DNA of 64,000 bases from contig NZ_BBYA01000008.1 of the NCBI RefSeq assembly GCF_001050275.1, positions 372,001 through 436,000 on the forward strand, written 5' to 3'. Below are positions 36,947 through 45,394 of the stretch, in pieces; the first letter of the stretch is position 1; every line of letters starts with the position of its first letter. Made by a program: the position numbers and the translations under genes. The notes under the pieces are model-generated. The model made no database searches. It saw only the letters and a list, made by a program, of their open reading frames with translations, and was not told where the DNA came from. The DNA comes from Leptolinea tardivitalis. GTDB taxonomy: Bacteria > Chloroflexota > Anaerolineae > Anaerolineales > Anaerolineaceae.

Positions 36947-36977
36947 AATAAGGCCGGTAAATTTCACCGGCCTTATT
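36947..36977 (-). terminator. Terminator after clpP
   Basis: On the minus strand the stem AATAAGGCCGGT pairs with ACCGGCCTTATT, followed by TTATTAAT. It begins 18 bases past the clpP stop and shares the GGCCGGTAAAT core with the hairpin at 20157-20189. Confidence 0.75.
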
Positions 36978-36994
36978 GTAATGCGATTATCCTG

Positions 36995-37600
36995 TTATTT
37001 CTGGGGCGATTTCAAAATTTGATCCACCAGACCGTAGTCTACGGCAGCCTGGGCATCCAGGTAGAAATCGCGCTCAGTATCACGCTCAATGGTTTCGAGC
37101 GTTTGTCCGGTAGCCTCTGACATGATTTCGTTCAGACGTGCCCGCAGGCGCAGGATTTCTTTTGCCTGAATTTCAACATCTGAGGCCTGACCCTGGGCGC
37201 CACCCAGAGGCTGGTGCATGTGAATGGTGGCATGAGGAAGGGCAAAACGTTGGCCTTTTGTCCCTGCAGCCAGAAGTACTGTACCAAAGGACGCTGTAAC
37301 ACCGACTGCCACTGTGCTGATTTTGTTGGGAACCATTTTCATTGTGTCCAGGATGGCGAGACCGGCATAGATCTGCCCGCCAGGGGAGTTAATGTACATC
37401 TGAATGCTTTTATCAGGGTCTTCATGGCTCAGATAGAGCAATTGAGCTACGATGACATTGGCAACCTGTTCGTCAATGGGGGTTCCCAGGAAAATGATGC
37501 GTTCCTTGAGCAGCAGGGAATAGATATCGTAGGCGCGTTCCCCGCGGCCGGATGATTCAACTACCATTGGGATCACTGAACGGAACGTGGATTCACTCAT
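36995..37600 (-). CDS. clpP: ATP-dependent Clp protease proteolytic subunit
   Basis: ClpP forms the tetradecameric serine protease chamber fed by ClpX/ClpA/ClpC. The catalytic Ser104 is in [14 protein letters not shown], His129 in [11 protein letters not shown], and the Asp in the [13 protein letters not shown] region; NSPGG marks the substrate strand. The 201-residue length is typical. AAAAGGAG precedes the ATG at 5 bases. It lies 33 bases after tig, the standard tig-clpP arrangement; clpX does not follow. Confidence 0.95.
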   Translation of the reverse strand: MSESTFRSVIPMVVESSGRGERAYDIYSLLLKERIIFLGTPIDEQVANVIVAQLLYLSHEDPDKSIQMYINSPGGQIYAGLAILDTMKMVPNKISTVAVGVTASFGTVLLAAGTKGQRFALPHATIHMHQPLGGAQGQASDVEIQAKEILRLRARLNEIMSEATGQTLETIERDTERDFYLDAQAAVDYGLVDQILKSPQK

Positions 37601-37633
37601 TCGATCTCCTTTTCGAGAACAAACAAACGTGAC

Positions 37634-39070
37634 TTACTCAGCTGACTTGGGCTCTTCTGAAGTGGTTTTCTTTGCCCGGGATGTCTTTTTGGGCTTGGCT
37701 TCGCCTTCAGCTGGCTTTTCAGCCGATTTTTCAGAGCTGGTTGAGCCTGAAGCAATACCTCGCAAGTATTCCAGTACTTTGCGGTTCATGGCGCGGTTGG
37801 CGGCTTCAAAAGCCACAGCCTGGCTGAAATTCTTGTTGTTGAAATTCTTGCGAATATGTTTCATGTCATACGACATGCTAATTTCATTCACCGTCTGGTT
37901 GAAGGAACTCTCGAGCTCTTCGTCGCTGAGTTCCAGTTTTTCCTTCTTACTGATCTCAGTGACCAGCAGGGAGCGTTCCAACCGTTTGACGGCAATGGGT
38001 TTCAATTCCTTCTCCACCAGTTCTTCCATCGTCAATTTGCGAACCTTGAGGTATGTATCCAGGTCCATTTGCTGCTGGGCCAGGGTATCCTGCAGGGAAT
38101 GCTGAACACTGTGGAGTTCTTCATCGAGCATGTGTGGTGCATATTTAAACGAGCAGAGGGCAACCATCTTATCGAGCAGGTCGTCAAAGTAGGCGTTGTC
38201 ATACTCGGCTTTGGCATCGGCTTCCAAACGGCGGCGCAGATAGGCTTTGAAATCATCCACAGTCTGAAACTGGCCAATTTTCATGACGAATTCATCGTTC
38301 AATTCGGGGAGTACAAGTTCTTTTATAGACCGAAGTTCTACCGTGAATTCCAGTTTCTGACCCTGTAATTTTTCTACCGGGTCGTCTTTGGCGTAGGTAT
38401 GGGTAAAGGTCTTGGTCTCACCGACCTTCATTCCAATGACATTTTTAGAGAAATCTTCAAACGGCCAGGTTTCTTTGCGCATATCATTTTCGCCAATGAT
38501 TGCCTGGTGAGGAGTTTTGGCGATGAAGGATTTATCTTCACCTTCGGGTGCTTTGACATAGTCGGCTGATAAATCCATATTGACCAGATCGCCTTCTTGG
38601 GCGGCACGATCAACATCATTGGGAGTTGCATAGCTGGAAAGGACGCGTTTAACAGCATCTTCCACCTGGGAGTCAGTGATAACCGGTTCAACGTAATCCA
38701 GTTTGACAGAAGCCAGATCGCCTACTGTTACAACCGGGGCAAGTGGAATGGTGAACGAAAACTTTGGCGGATTGGTGCTGATAATATCATCCAGTTTACC
38801 AGAACCAGAAGCTTCGATTTTGGCTTCATCGAGTATTTCGGGGTATTTGTCATCCACAAGGATTTCAATGGCCTGTTCACGAACAGCTTCATCGCCGTAT
38901 GTACGCAAAACTACGGCGTAGGGAGCTTTTCCGGGGCGAAAACCGGGAATCTTGGCCCGTTCGGCGATCCGCCGGGCGGCCTTGTGCATGTAAGCTTCAA
39001 GATCGGAAGTTTCGAATTCCGCTACAACATTGACCTGATGGTCATCACGGGGGGTAGTTTCTAGTTTCAA
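37634..39070 (-). CDS. tig: Trigger factor chaperone
   Basis: Ribosome-associated folding chaperone with peptidyl-prolyl isomerase activity. The ribosome-binding signature is GFRPGKAP (residues ~43-50), the PPIase-like FKBP domain begins near GDLVNMDLSADY, and a long helical C-terminal domain follows. The last ~45 residues are a Lys/Ala/Glu/Ser-rich low-complexity tail (KPKKTSRAKKTTSEEPK), longer than in E. coli; its role is unknown. It starts 34 bases downstream of tRNA-Leu, so tRNA and mRNA are probably on one primary transcript. Confidence 0.95.
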   Translation of the reverse strand: MKLETTPRDDHQVNVVAEFETSDLEAYMHKAARRIAERAKIPGFRPGKAPYAVVLRTYGDEAVREQAIEILVDDKYPEILDEAKIEASGSGKLDDIISTNPPKFSFTIPLAPVVTVGDLASVKLDYVEPVITDSQVEDAVKRVLSSYATPNDVDRAAQEGDLVNMDLSADYVKAPEGEDKSFIAKTPHQAIIGENDMRKETWPFEDFSKNVIGMKVGETKTFTHTYAKDDPVEKLQGQKLEFTVELRSIKELVLPELNDEFVMKIGQFQTVDDFKAYLRRRLEADAKAEYDNAYFDDLLDKMVALCSFKYAPHMLDEELHSVQHSLQDTLAQQQMDLDTYLKVRKLTMEELVEKELKPIAVKRLERSLLVTEISKKEKLELSDEELESSFNQTVNEISMSYDMKHIRKNFNNKNFSQAVAFEAANRAMNRKVLEYLRGIASGSTSSEKSAEKPAEGEAKPKKTSRAKKTTSEEPKSAE

Positions 39071-39104
39071 TGGTACTTTCCTTCTATTAATATTGAGGTT
39101 TCAG

Positions 39105-39186
39105 TGGGGATGGAGGGACTTGAACCCTCACGCCTTGCGGCACATGATCCTAAGTCATGCCTGTCTGCCAGTTCCAGCACATCCCC
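39105..39186 (-). tRNA. tRNA-Leu (anticodon UAG)
   Basis: Minus-strand cloverleaf. Acceptor GGGGATG pairs with CATCCCC, discriminator A. The anticodon stem CATGA/TCATG encloses CTTAGGA with anticodon TAG. A long variable arm (TGCCGCAAGGCGT) is as expected for class II leucine tRNA, and the T-loop is GTTCAAG-like. CCA is not encoded. Confidence 0.94.
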
Positions 39187-39204
39187 ACACCAAAATGCCG
39201 AGAA

Positions 39205-39234
39205 ATTTTATCACTTTTTAGATGAATAAATCAA
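39205..39234 (-). promoter_or_regulatory. Promoter for tRNA-Leu-tig-clpP
   Basis: On the minus strand TTGATT (39234-39229), an 18-base spacer, and TAAAAT (39210-39205). The predicted start near 39198 is about 12 bases before the tRNA. Confidence 0.6.
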
Positions 39235-39340
39235 TTCTTACAAAGAATTTAGATAAAAGCAATGCTGCGTATAGACGCTGATCGGGATTTCTTTGATTTA
39301 AGTCTTTTGTAAACATAGAACGTTATTGTTATTTTTCTCG

Positions 39341-40462
39341 TCAATTAAAACCTGCAATGATTTTCTCAACTATGGGGATAATACTCTCTGGTATACCTGG
39401 AATACTCTGGAGTCCTTTTATTCCCATGGTTGCATAAACCAGCCGGATATCGGTCTGCAGGTCTTCCACTGCCCAGGCGGCTTTACGGTATTCCCAGATA
39501 ATCCTCGTCGGTTTATGGTTGATCTCCATCACATAGGCGGTATTCGCCAGCTGCTCCACAATTCTCTTATTCACCGTAAATTTGTCACCGGGGATGATAG
39601 GACGCGGCATTCTATCAGAAATACCATAACGGTGGCAGAGGTCTCTGACTCGCAGGGCAATGGCTTCCCAGTCGTAGTTCCAGGGTGCATAACTGCCTGG
39701 CGGATACCAATGCCGATAAGAATCCAAAAGCTCAGGGCAACTCTCCTGTAGAAAATCAAAGAAAAAATCCTTCTGTTTATCGGCCAGCGTCAGACTGCTG
39801 GCCAGAACGAATTTTCCGCCTGATTCTGCCGTCCAACGGACTACATTCTCCAGGTTGGCCTCATCATCACAGATTCCGGGAAGAATCGGCATGAAGCACG
39901 TGCCGGTAAGGATGCCGGCTTTAGCTATCTCTTGCATGGCTGCAAAGCGTTTTTCTACACGAGGCGCAAGGTGTTCCATCTTGACAACCTTTGGATGATT
40001 GGACGAATCGGGTGTACTGATGATGCTGAAGGCCACGGCAGAGGTTGCCTGATGGTTGATTTGCTGCAGAACATCCAGATCGCGGAGGATGAGAGGGGAA
40101 CGTGAAAGCATAAAAACCGGAAATCCCAGGTCGCGGCAGACTTCCAGCATCTGCCGGGTAATCCTGAATTTCCGTTCAGCGGGTTGGTAATCACCCAGAC
40201 AGACGATATCGACAGGTTTGCGGCTTAATGCCCGCCGGAGCAGATTGGCTGCGTTTTCTTTGACTTTGATTGTGGTGGCGAACTCATCCGCATTGTCATA
40301 CGGGGAATATTTTTCCTCCCTGGCATAGCAGAACTTACAGCCATGCTGGCAGCCCTGATATGGATAGGCTGAATAGCGGGACCAGAACCAATGATCGACG
40401 CGTTTATGACTGTTAAGAATGGTCTTTGGTTGATATGGTATGAACCGGGTCTTTTCGGTCAT
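39341..40462 (-). CDS. SPL/Rv2578c-type radical SAM protein
   Basis: A radical SAM protein with the cluster motif in YQGCQHGCKFCYARE (CxxxCxxC), a family pattern shared with spore photoproduct lyase-like and Rv2578c-like proteins. FMLSRSPLILRDLDVL and FSIISTPDS are typical barrel strands of this group. The C-terminal segment MGIKGLQSIPGIPESII looks like a helix-hairpin-helix, which would suit a DNA-related substrate. Start at ATG 40462 (CAGGT just upstream); a TTG at 40495 is in frame but without a binding site. Substrate unknown. Confidence 0.85.
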   Translation of the reverse strand: MTEKTRFIPYQPKTILNSHKRVDHWFWSRYSAYPYQGCQHGCKFCYAREEKYSPYDNADEFATTIKVKENAANLLRRALSRKPVDIVCLGDYQPAERKFRITRQMLEVCRDLGFPVFMLSRSPLILRDLDVLQQINHQATSAVAFSIISTPDSSNHPKVVKMEHLAPRVEKRFAAMQEIAKAGILTGTCFMPILPGICDDEANLENVVRWTAESGGKFVLASSLTLADKQKDFFFDFLQESCPELLDSYRHWYPPGSYAPWNYDWEAIALRVRDLCHRYGISDRMPRPIIPGDKFTVNKRIVEQLANTAYVMEINHKPTRIIWEYRKAAWAVEDLQTDIRLVYATMGIKGLQSIPGIPESIIPIVEKIIAGFN

Positions 40463-40838
40463 TGTTACCTGATAATTGATTGAGTCTGTTTTCAATCAGG
40501 AATTTTCTGGCTTTGGGGTTTATTGCTTCCCGATGGGGACGTCCGGGTTTATGCAGAAGCCAGTAAGATAACAGGGCAGGATAGTACTTACCCGGTGCCT
40601 TCAAACTCCAACCAACCCCTTGGGCAGTGTTCAATTGCCACTCGGAAAACATGGGTTCAAGCAACCGGAGCAGAGTCTCCACCTTCGACCCGCAGATAAA
40701 TTCACCATGCGTCTGTTTGGCCCCGTAATGCACATCGACATTCACCATACGGCGGAACCAGGGAGTAAGATGTACGAACAACAGCGGTTTAGTGCAACAA
40801 CAGGTCTGTTTTGCCTTGTTCGTGGAGTACACCGACAA
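40413..40838 (-). CDS. Uncertain ORF, possibly a decayed gene
   Basis: An open frame of 141 codons whose 3' end overlaps the radical SAM start by 50 bases. The middle (HGEFICGSKVETLLRLLEPMF, GWSLKAPGKYYPALL, PHREAINPKARKFLIENRL) looks protein-like, while the first ~20 codons (Cys-rich, TCCCTK) do not. Directly upstream, another minus-strand frame reads GFIYFFIDSRRPDDGRLDCD before stopping, so the two may be parts of one frame-disrupted gene. I do not recognise a family. It could also be non-coding. Confidence 0.3.
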   Translation of the reverse strand: MSVYSTNKAKQTCCCTKPLLFVHLTPWFRRMVNVDVHYGAKQTHGEFICGSKVETLLRLLEPMFSEWQLNTAQGVGWSLKAPGKYYPALLSYWLLHKPGRPHREAINPKARKFLIENRLNQLSGNNDRKDPVHTISTKDHS

Positions 40839-41219
40839 TCACAATCCAACCGCCCATCGTCTGGTCTGCGGCTATCAATGAAGAAATAGATGAAGCCGGT
40901 CATCCTGATCTTGCCTAATTCTGTTCCCGATGATATCGAGCATACGCAACGGAGTGTATTCCTTCAAAACAGAAGATTTGACATGCCTCTGATATACCAG
41001 CTTCAGACAAACATAAGGCGATCTGATTTCCCATCTTACGAGCTTTAATCGTTCTCTGGGTCTATCCCGGCATGTACCCTTTCATATGATTATAGAACAA
41101 ATATACGAAAATGCAAGCAATATAGAATAATTGTTGTTTAGTTTCTCTTTGAAATATATGGAAAAAATCCTACCCACAGCGTTATAATCATCCCTCAGAT
41201 TTTCCAAAGGAGCTATTCA
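40839..41219 (-). other. Gap with possible gene remnant, otherwise empty
   Basis: No intact gene is seen. On the minus strand, short protein-like stretches occur in different frames: around 41045-40920 one reads TIKARKMGNQIALCLSEAG and another SPYVCLKLVYQRHVKSSVL, then GFIYFF at about 40905-40840. A TAG interrupts the first. The AT-rich part from 41090 on presumably holds the promoter of the plus-strand gene that starts at 41220. Confidence 0.35.
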
Positions 41220-41639
41220 ATGACACGCGTTATTGCCACTGAAGGGGGAACCCGTGAACGAACCCGATTAAGCAAAGCTGTAGTCAAGGCGATTCGCCTG
41301 CTAGCCCAACAGGAAAAACCGGATGATGAGAGCCGTGATCTGGCCGCGTTTATTTCCATTGCCCTTGACCAGATGTATAAATCGGTGGAAACCAGCGTGG
41401 TTGCCTGGGAGAAAAAAGATTACTGGGTTAAAGCAGACCGATTCCGGATGGAATGGGAATGGTGCAGCCGTGCTTCTGCCGCTATGGAGAAAGCCGTATT
41501 ATCAGATGATTGGGGAACGGTGGCTTCGACAGCTGGCTTGATTGCTCAAAAATTAATGAAAGTCCAACTGGCGCCGGGTGCACGGGTGGGAACACCGTGG
41601 GTGGGCGCCTATAAACAGTTGAAAACCAGTTCAAAATAG
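41220..41639 (+). CDS. Hypothetical protein, helical, about 139 residues
   Basis: Not recognised. AAAGGAGC lies 8 bases before the ATG and codon use is ordinary, so it is probably a real gene. The protein is soluble with no signal peptide. It has a basic N terminus (TRERTRLSKAVVKAIRLLAQ), a central helical region with many Trp (VVAWEKKDYWVKADRFRMEWEW), and a C terminus with GARVGTPWVGAYKQLK. It stands alone, and convergent with the acetate-CoA ligase gene. Confidence 0.7.
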   Translation: MTRVIATEGGTRERTRLSKAVVKAIRLLAQQEKPDDESRDLAAFISIALDQMYKSVETSVVAWEKKDYWVKADRFRMEWEWCSRASAAMEKAVLSDDWGTVASTAGLIAQKLMKVQLAPGARVGTPWVGAYKQLKTSSK

Positions 41640-41702
41640 CCAGTAATAAATTTTACGGATTAATTTGATTGATCCGGGTCAATGGATGTCAATGGGGAAA
41701 TA

Positions 41703-41733
41703 AAAGTGGGAGGCGATCAACACCTCCCACTTT
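41703..41733 (-). terminator. Terminator of the acetate-CoA ligase gene
   Basis: Perfect 11-bp stem AAAGTGGGAGG/CCTCCCACTTT with a 9-base loop. On the minus strand TTTTATTT follows. It could also limit plus-strand transcription of the hypothetical gene. Confidence 0.8.
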
Positions 41734-41757
41734 ACTAATACATAAGATGTTGAAGAG

Positions 41758-43869
41758 TTATTTCTTCTTCAAGATAATACGAGCATCGACGACCTTCAGA
41801 CCTTTACCTTCTTCGTAAACCAGTACGGGGTTGGCATCAGATTCGCTGATCTCATCTTCCAGGTCGATGATCATGCTGGAGTATTTCTCCACAGTATCGC
41901 TCAGGGCTTTGCGATCGCGCGGAGCTTCACCGCGGGCACCCTTGAGGATGGCAGCAGCGCGGATTTCTTCGAACATTTCGGCAGCCTGAACTTTATCAAT
42001 AGGAGCTACCCGGAAGGTTACATCCTTCAAGACCTCGACAAAGATGCCGCCCAGACCGAACATGATGGTCGGTCCAAATGTGGCGTCGTTGGTGGAACCC
42101 AGAATCGTCTCAGTGCCCCAGGGAGCCATTTCCTGAACAGCTACACCATGAATATTCGCATCGGCTTTGTAGGCTTTGGCATTTTTGATGATTGTGTTGA
42201 ATGCTTCGCGGGCAGCAGCTTCGTCTTTGATATTAACTTTAACACCACCGGCATCGGATTTGTGCAGAATTTCCGGGGAGACGATCTTCATCACCACCGG
42301 GAAACCGATTTTCTTGGCCAGGGCAACAGCTTCGTCTTCGGTTTTTGCCAGTTCGGTGGAAGTGACAGGTAAACCGTAAGCATTGAAGACCTGTTTGGCT
42401 TCGATCTCGGTCAAGGCGTCGCGGCCGTCAGCGCGGGCGGCAGAAATGATCTGCATAGCGGCTTTGCGGGCAGCGTCATTAGATTTGTAATCGGGTTCCT
42501 TGGCGGTTTCGCGGAGCAGGGCGTATTCACGCAGAGCAGCCATGGCGTTGACAGCCAGATCAGGGGCGGCGTAGGCAGGAATACCATTTTCCACCAGCCA
42601 GGACATGGCTGCTGCGGATTTTTCACCACCAACATACGAAACAGTGACCGGTTTGTCTTTGATACCGGCTTCATTCAAAGCCTGTTTGATACCCTTGGCG
42701 ATTTCCAACGGGTTGGTCATGGCGGTTTCGCAATACAGAACGATAAGACCATCTACCCATGGGTGGCTGATGGCGAAGCGCACAGATTCGGCATACCATT
42801 CCGTGCCGGCCATACCGGTCAGATCAACCGGGTTCTTGGCGGAACCGAATTCTGGCATGTGTTTCTTGAGCTCTTCCTGGACATCCTTGGGAGCAAATTT
42901 CATGGGGATGCCGTAGCGTTCAGCGGCATCAGTGGCTAACACGCCGACACCACCACCATTGGTGATGACCAGCAAATTTTCACCCTTCAGCGGGGGCATC
43001 AGAGAGAGGGCCAGAGTGCGGTCGAACAGGTTGTCAAGATCAGAAGCCTGAATCACACCGGCCTGTTTGAAGGCAGAGCCGTAAACCTTGGCAGCACCAG
43101 CCAGTGAACCGGTATGAGAAGCCGCTGCGGCAGCACCGTGGGCAGAAACACCGGATTTAAGGGCGATGATCGGTTTTTTGGATGCGCGGCCGGCTTTAAT
43201 GAATTTACGGCCATCTTTCAGACCTTCAATATACAGGGATGTGCAGGTAGTGCTTTCATCGCCATTGAGCCATTCGATGATATCGGCAATATCTACATCG
43301 CACATATTGCCAATGGAGACCATCTTGTCAAAACCGACCCGGCGGGTATAGGTGGCTGCATCCATGGCGATCAGTAAAGCGCCAGACTGAGTGATGAGTG
43401 TGGCTTTCCCATCCAGAGGGAGGAAAGGAGCAAAGGAGGCATTCATTTTGTCCGAGTTGGACAGGGTACCCACAATGTTCGGTCCCAAAATGCGCATTTT
43501 GTACTTGCGGGCTGTGGCAACCAGTTCTTCTTCCAAATCTTTGCGGCCGACTTCGCTGAAACCGGAGGTGATCACGATCAAACCTTTGACGCCTTTTTTA
43601 CCGCAATCTTCGGCGCAGGTATTGACCAGTTTCACAGGTACGCACATAACCGCAGCGTCCACGGAACCGGGGACATCCGTAATAGAGGCATAGCATTTGA
43701 ATCCCAAAATATCAGATGCAGAGGGATTGATCGGGTAAACTGCACCTTTGTATCCGGATTTTTTCAGGTTTTCCACTACGGTATAACCGATTTTTCCGGG
43801 TGTGGCTGAAGCCCCAACAACAGCAATGGTTTTTGGCTTCAACAGTGTGTTAATTTCATCATGGTTCAC
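41758..43869 (-). CDS. Acetate--CoA ligase (ADP-forming), fused alpha-beta subunits
   Basis: Converts acyl-CoA plus ADP and Pi to the acid plus ATP, an energy-conserving last step of fermentation. Domain order is CoA-binding Rossmann domain (TIAVVGASATPGKIGYTV), succinyl-CoA-ligase-like domain with the conserved His in ASHTGSLAGAAKVYGSAF, then an ATP-grasp domain from about residue 480 (ALTEIEAKQVFNAYG) with MAPWGTETILGS. I start at GTG 43869, with AGGAGG 7 bases upstream, giving 703 residues; a longer frame from 43950 adds a non-conserved hydrophobic stretch. Acetyl-CoA is the likeliest substrate, but other acyl-CoAs are possible. Confidence 0.9.
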   Translation of the reverse strand: MNHDEINTLLKPKTIAVVGASATPGKIGYTVVENLKKSGYKGAVYPINPSASDILGFKCYASITDVPGSVDAAVMCVPVKLVNTCAEDCGKKGVKGLIVITSGFSEVGRKDLEEELVATARKYKMRILGPNIVGTLSNSDKMNASFAPFLPLDGKATLITQSGALLIAMDAATYTRRVGFDKMVSIGNMCDVDIADIIEWLNGDESTTCTSLYIEGLKDGRKFIKAGRASKKPIIALKSGVSAHGAAAAASHTGSLAGAAKVYGSAFKQAGVIQASDLDNLFDRTLALSLMPPLKGENLLVITNGGGVGVLATDAAERYGIPMKFAPKDVQEELKKHMPEFGSAKNPVDLTGMAGTEWYAESVRFAISHPWVDGLIVLYCETAMTNPLEIAKGIKQALNEAGIKDKPVTVSYVGGEKSAAAMSWLVENGIPAYAAPDLAVNAMAALREYALLRETAKEPDYKSNDAARKAAMQIISAARADGRDALTEIEAKQVFNAYGLPVTSTELAKTEDEAVALAKKIGFPVVMKIVSPEILHKSDAGGVKVNIKDEAAAREAFNTIIKNAKAYKADANIHGVAVQEMAPWGTETILGSTNDATFGPTIMFGLGGIFVEVLKDVTFRVAPIDKVQAAEMFEEIRAAAILKGARGEAPRDRKALSDTVEKYSSMIIDLEDEISESDANPVLVYEEGKGLKVVDARIILKKK

Positions 43870-43935
43870 GAGAGTTCCTCCTGAAGGAAAATAATAGCTA
43901 TTAACTACTAATGCAACACTAATGACACACAAAAC

Positions 43936-43963
43936 CAACCGGTGAAACAAATTTTACCGGTTG
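43936..43963. promoter_or_regulatory. 12-bp hairpin/palindrome in a divergent promoter region
   Basis: CAACCGGTGAAA and TTTTACCGGTTG form a 12-bp stem (one G-T pair) around the loop CAAA. It lies between the divergent acetate-CoA ligase and glycerate kinase genes, where a terminator has no obvious client. It may be an operator or a leader hairpin. The remaining bases of 43,870-44,045 are AT-rich. Confidence 0.4.
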
Positions 43964-44045
43964 ATACGTTTTTCGTATCTATTTTACGACAAAAACCATG
44001 ATTTAACTTGTAGAATTAATGATGAATTTGAAAGGAGTGGATAGG

Positions 44046-45386
44046 ATGAATGTCACTTCGTCGAACTTTATATCTCTGGGAGAAAAAGCTGTATCTGCTG
44101 CAGAGATAATTTCTGCGGCTCTTGAGTCTGCCAATCCGTTTGTAGCGGTCAAGAAAGCCGTGCAATCACTGAACAGTGAGGTTGACTTCTATTCCTTTGA
44201 CAAAGTTGGATTGGTTTCCATCGGAAAAGCGGCCGTACCCATGGCCGGAGCTGCCCTTTCTGCGCTTCCTGGCCGTATTAGTCACAGTCTTATTGTGACC
44301 AAATCCCTTCTCGGGAAAGATGACTATGATTTCTCCCGGTCTAAAATACTTCAGGGAAGCCACCCTGTGCCGGATGAAAAGAGCATTCAGGCTGGCAGAG
44401 AAGTACTCGAATTTGCAAAATCTTTCAACAAGGAAGATGCCATCCTTTTTTTGATCTCTGGCGGTGCCAGTGCACTGGTAACAAATCCGGTTAATGGCAT
44501 AACATTGGATGATCTGCAAAAAATCACCGCACTTTTACTGAGCAGCGGGGCTTCCATTAATGAGATTAATGCCGTGCGAAAACATCTTGATACGGTTAAG
44601 GGGGGAGGTCTGGCACTGGCGGCTGCACCGGCTGCTTTCTATTCTTTGATCCTTTCGGATGTACCTGGTAATGTGCTGGATGTGGTGGCTTCTGGGCCAA
44701 CGGTTGCAGATACTTCAACATACGGTGATGCGCTGGCGACATTGTCAAAATATGACTTAAAGACCAGAGTGCCAGAGTCAATCCTTGCCATCCTGACGGA
44801 TGGTGCTTCCGGAATTCTGCCAGAAACACCCAAACCGGGAAATCCAATTTTTTTCAAAAATCGATCTTTGGTTATTGGCAGTGTAGAACAGGCAATGCAG
44901 GCGGCGGGGGATACTGCCCGGAAGATTGGGTATAAAGTGGAATTACTCACTCCACTTTTGACCGGAGAAGCCAGCATGCAGGGGAAACGACTGGCGGGTT
45001 TCTTGAAACAACAGGTTCAAAATCACAAATCCGGTGATCCCGCTTGTTGCTGGGTCACCGGCGGCGAAACCACAGTTACATTGACCGGAACTGGCATTGG
45101 AGGGCGAAATCAGGAGCTTGCTCTCGCTGCCGCCATCGAATTGGAAGGGGTGGAAGGTGTCTCATTAATTACCTTTGCCACCGATGGTGAAGATGGCCAG
45201 TCGCCGGCTGCCGGGGCGGTGGTGACAGGTGCCACCTGCCGGCTGGCCAGATCAAAAGGATTGGATCCCGTCGATTTTCTTTCCCGTCATGATTCATATT
45301 CCTTTTTTAACGCTATTGATGCCAGTATCACTACAGGATCAACAGGAACGAACGTTAACGATCTGGCTGTTCTGTTTTTAGATTAA
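44046..45386 (+). CDS. Glycerate 2-kinase (GckA/TtuD, MOFRL type)
   Basis: Phosphorylates D-glycerate to 2-phosphoglycerate, feeding glycolysis. The 446-residue protein has an N-terminal Rossmann-like domain with VSIGKAAVPMAGAAL, HPVPDEKSIQAGREVLEFA and FLISGGASALV, then VRKHLDTVKGGGLA, and a C-terminal MOFRL domain with WVTGGETTVTLTG and GRNQELALAAA. Start at ATG 44046, because AAAGGAG lies 8 bases upstream; ATG 44019 lacks a site. It is convergent with htpG, with an 8-base gap. Confidence 0.92.
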   Translation: MNVTSSNFISLGEKAVSAAEIISAALESANPFVAVKKAVQSLNSEVDFYSFDKVGLVSIGKAAVPMAGAALSALPGRISHSLIVTKSLLGKDDYDFSRSKILQGSHPVPDEKSIQAGREVLEFAKSFNKEDAILFLISGGASALVTNPVNGITLDDLQKITALLLSSGASINEINAVRKHLDTVKGGGLALAAAPAAFYSLILSDVPGNVLDVVASGPTVADTSTYGDALATLSKYDLKTRVPESILAILTDGASGILPETPKPGNPIFFKNRSLVIGSVEQAMQAAGDTARKIGYKVELLTPLLTGEASMQGKRLAGFLKQQVQNHKSGDPACCWVTGGETTVTLTGTGIGGRNQELALAAAIELEGVEGVSLITFATDGEDGQSPAAGAVVTGATCRLARSKGLDPVDFLSRHDSYSFFNAIDASITTGSTGTNVNDLAVLFLD

Positions 45387-45394
45387 TTCGACTG

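Noticed and set aside
38597-39064. 155-codon plus-strand frame opposite tig
   Set aside because: Antisense shadow of trigger factor; no start signal and no plausible protein features.
43936-43963. Calling the palindrome a terminator
   Set aside because: The flanking genes are divergent, so no transcript ends there; it is listed as a regulatory candidate instead.
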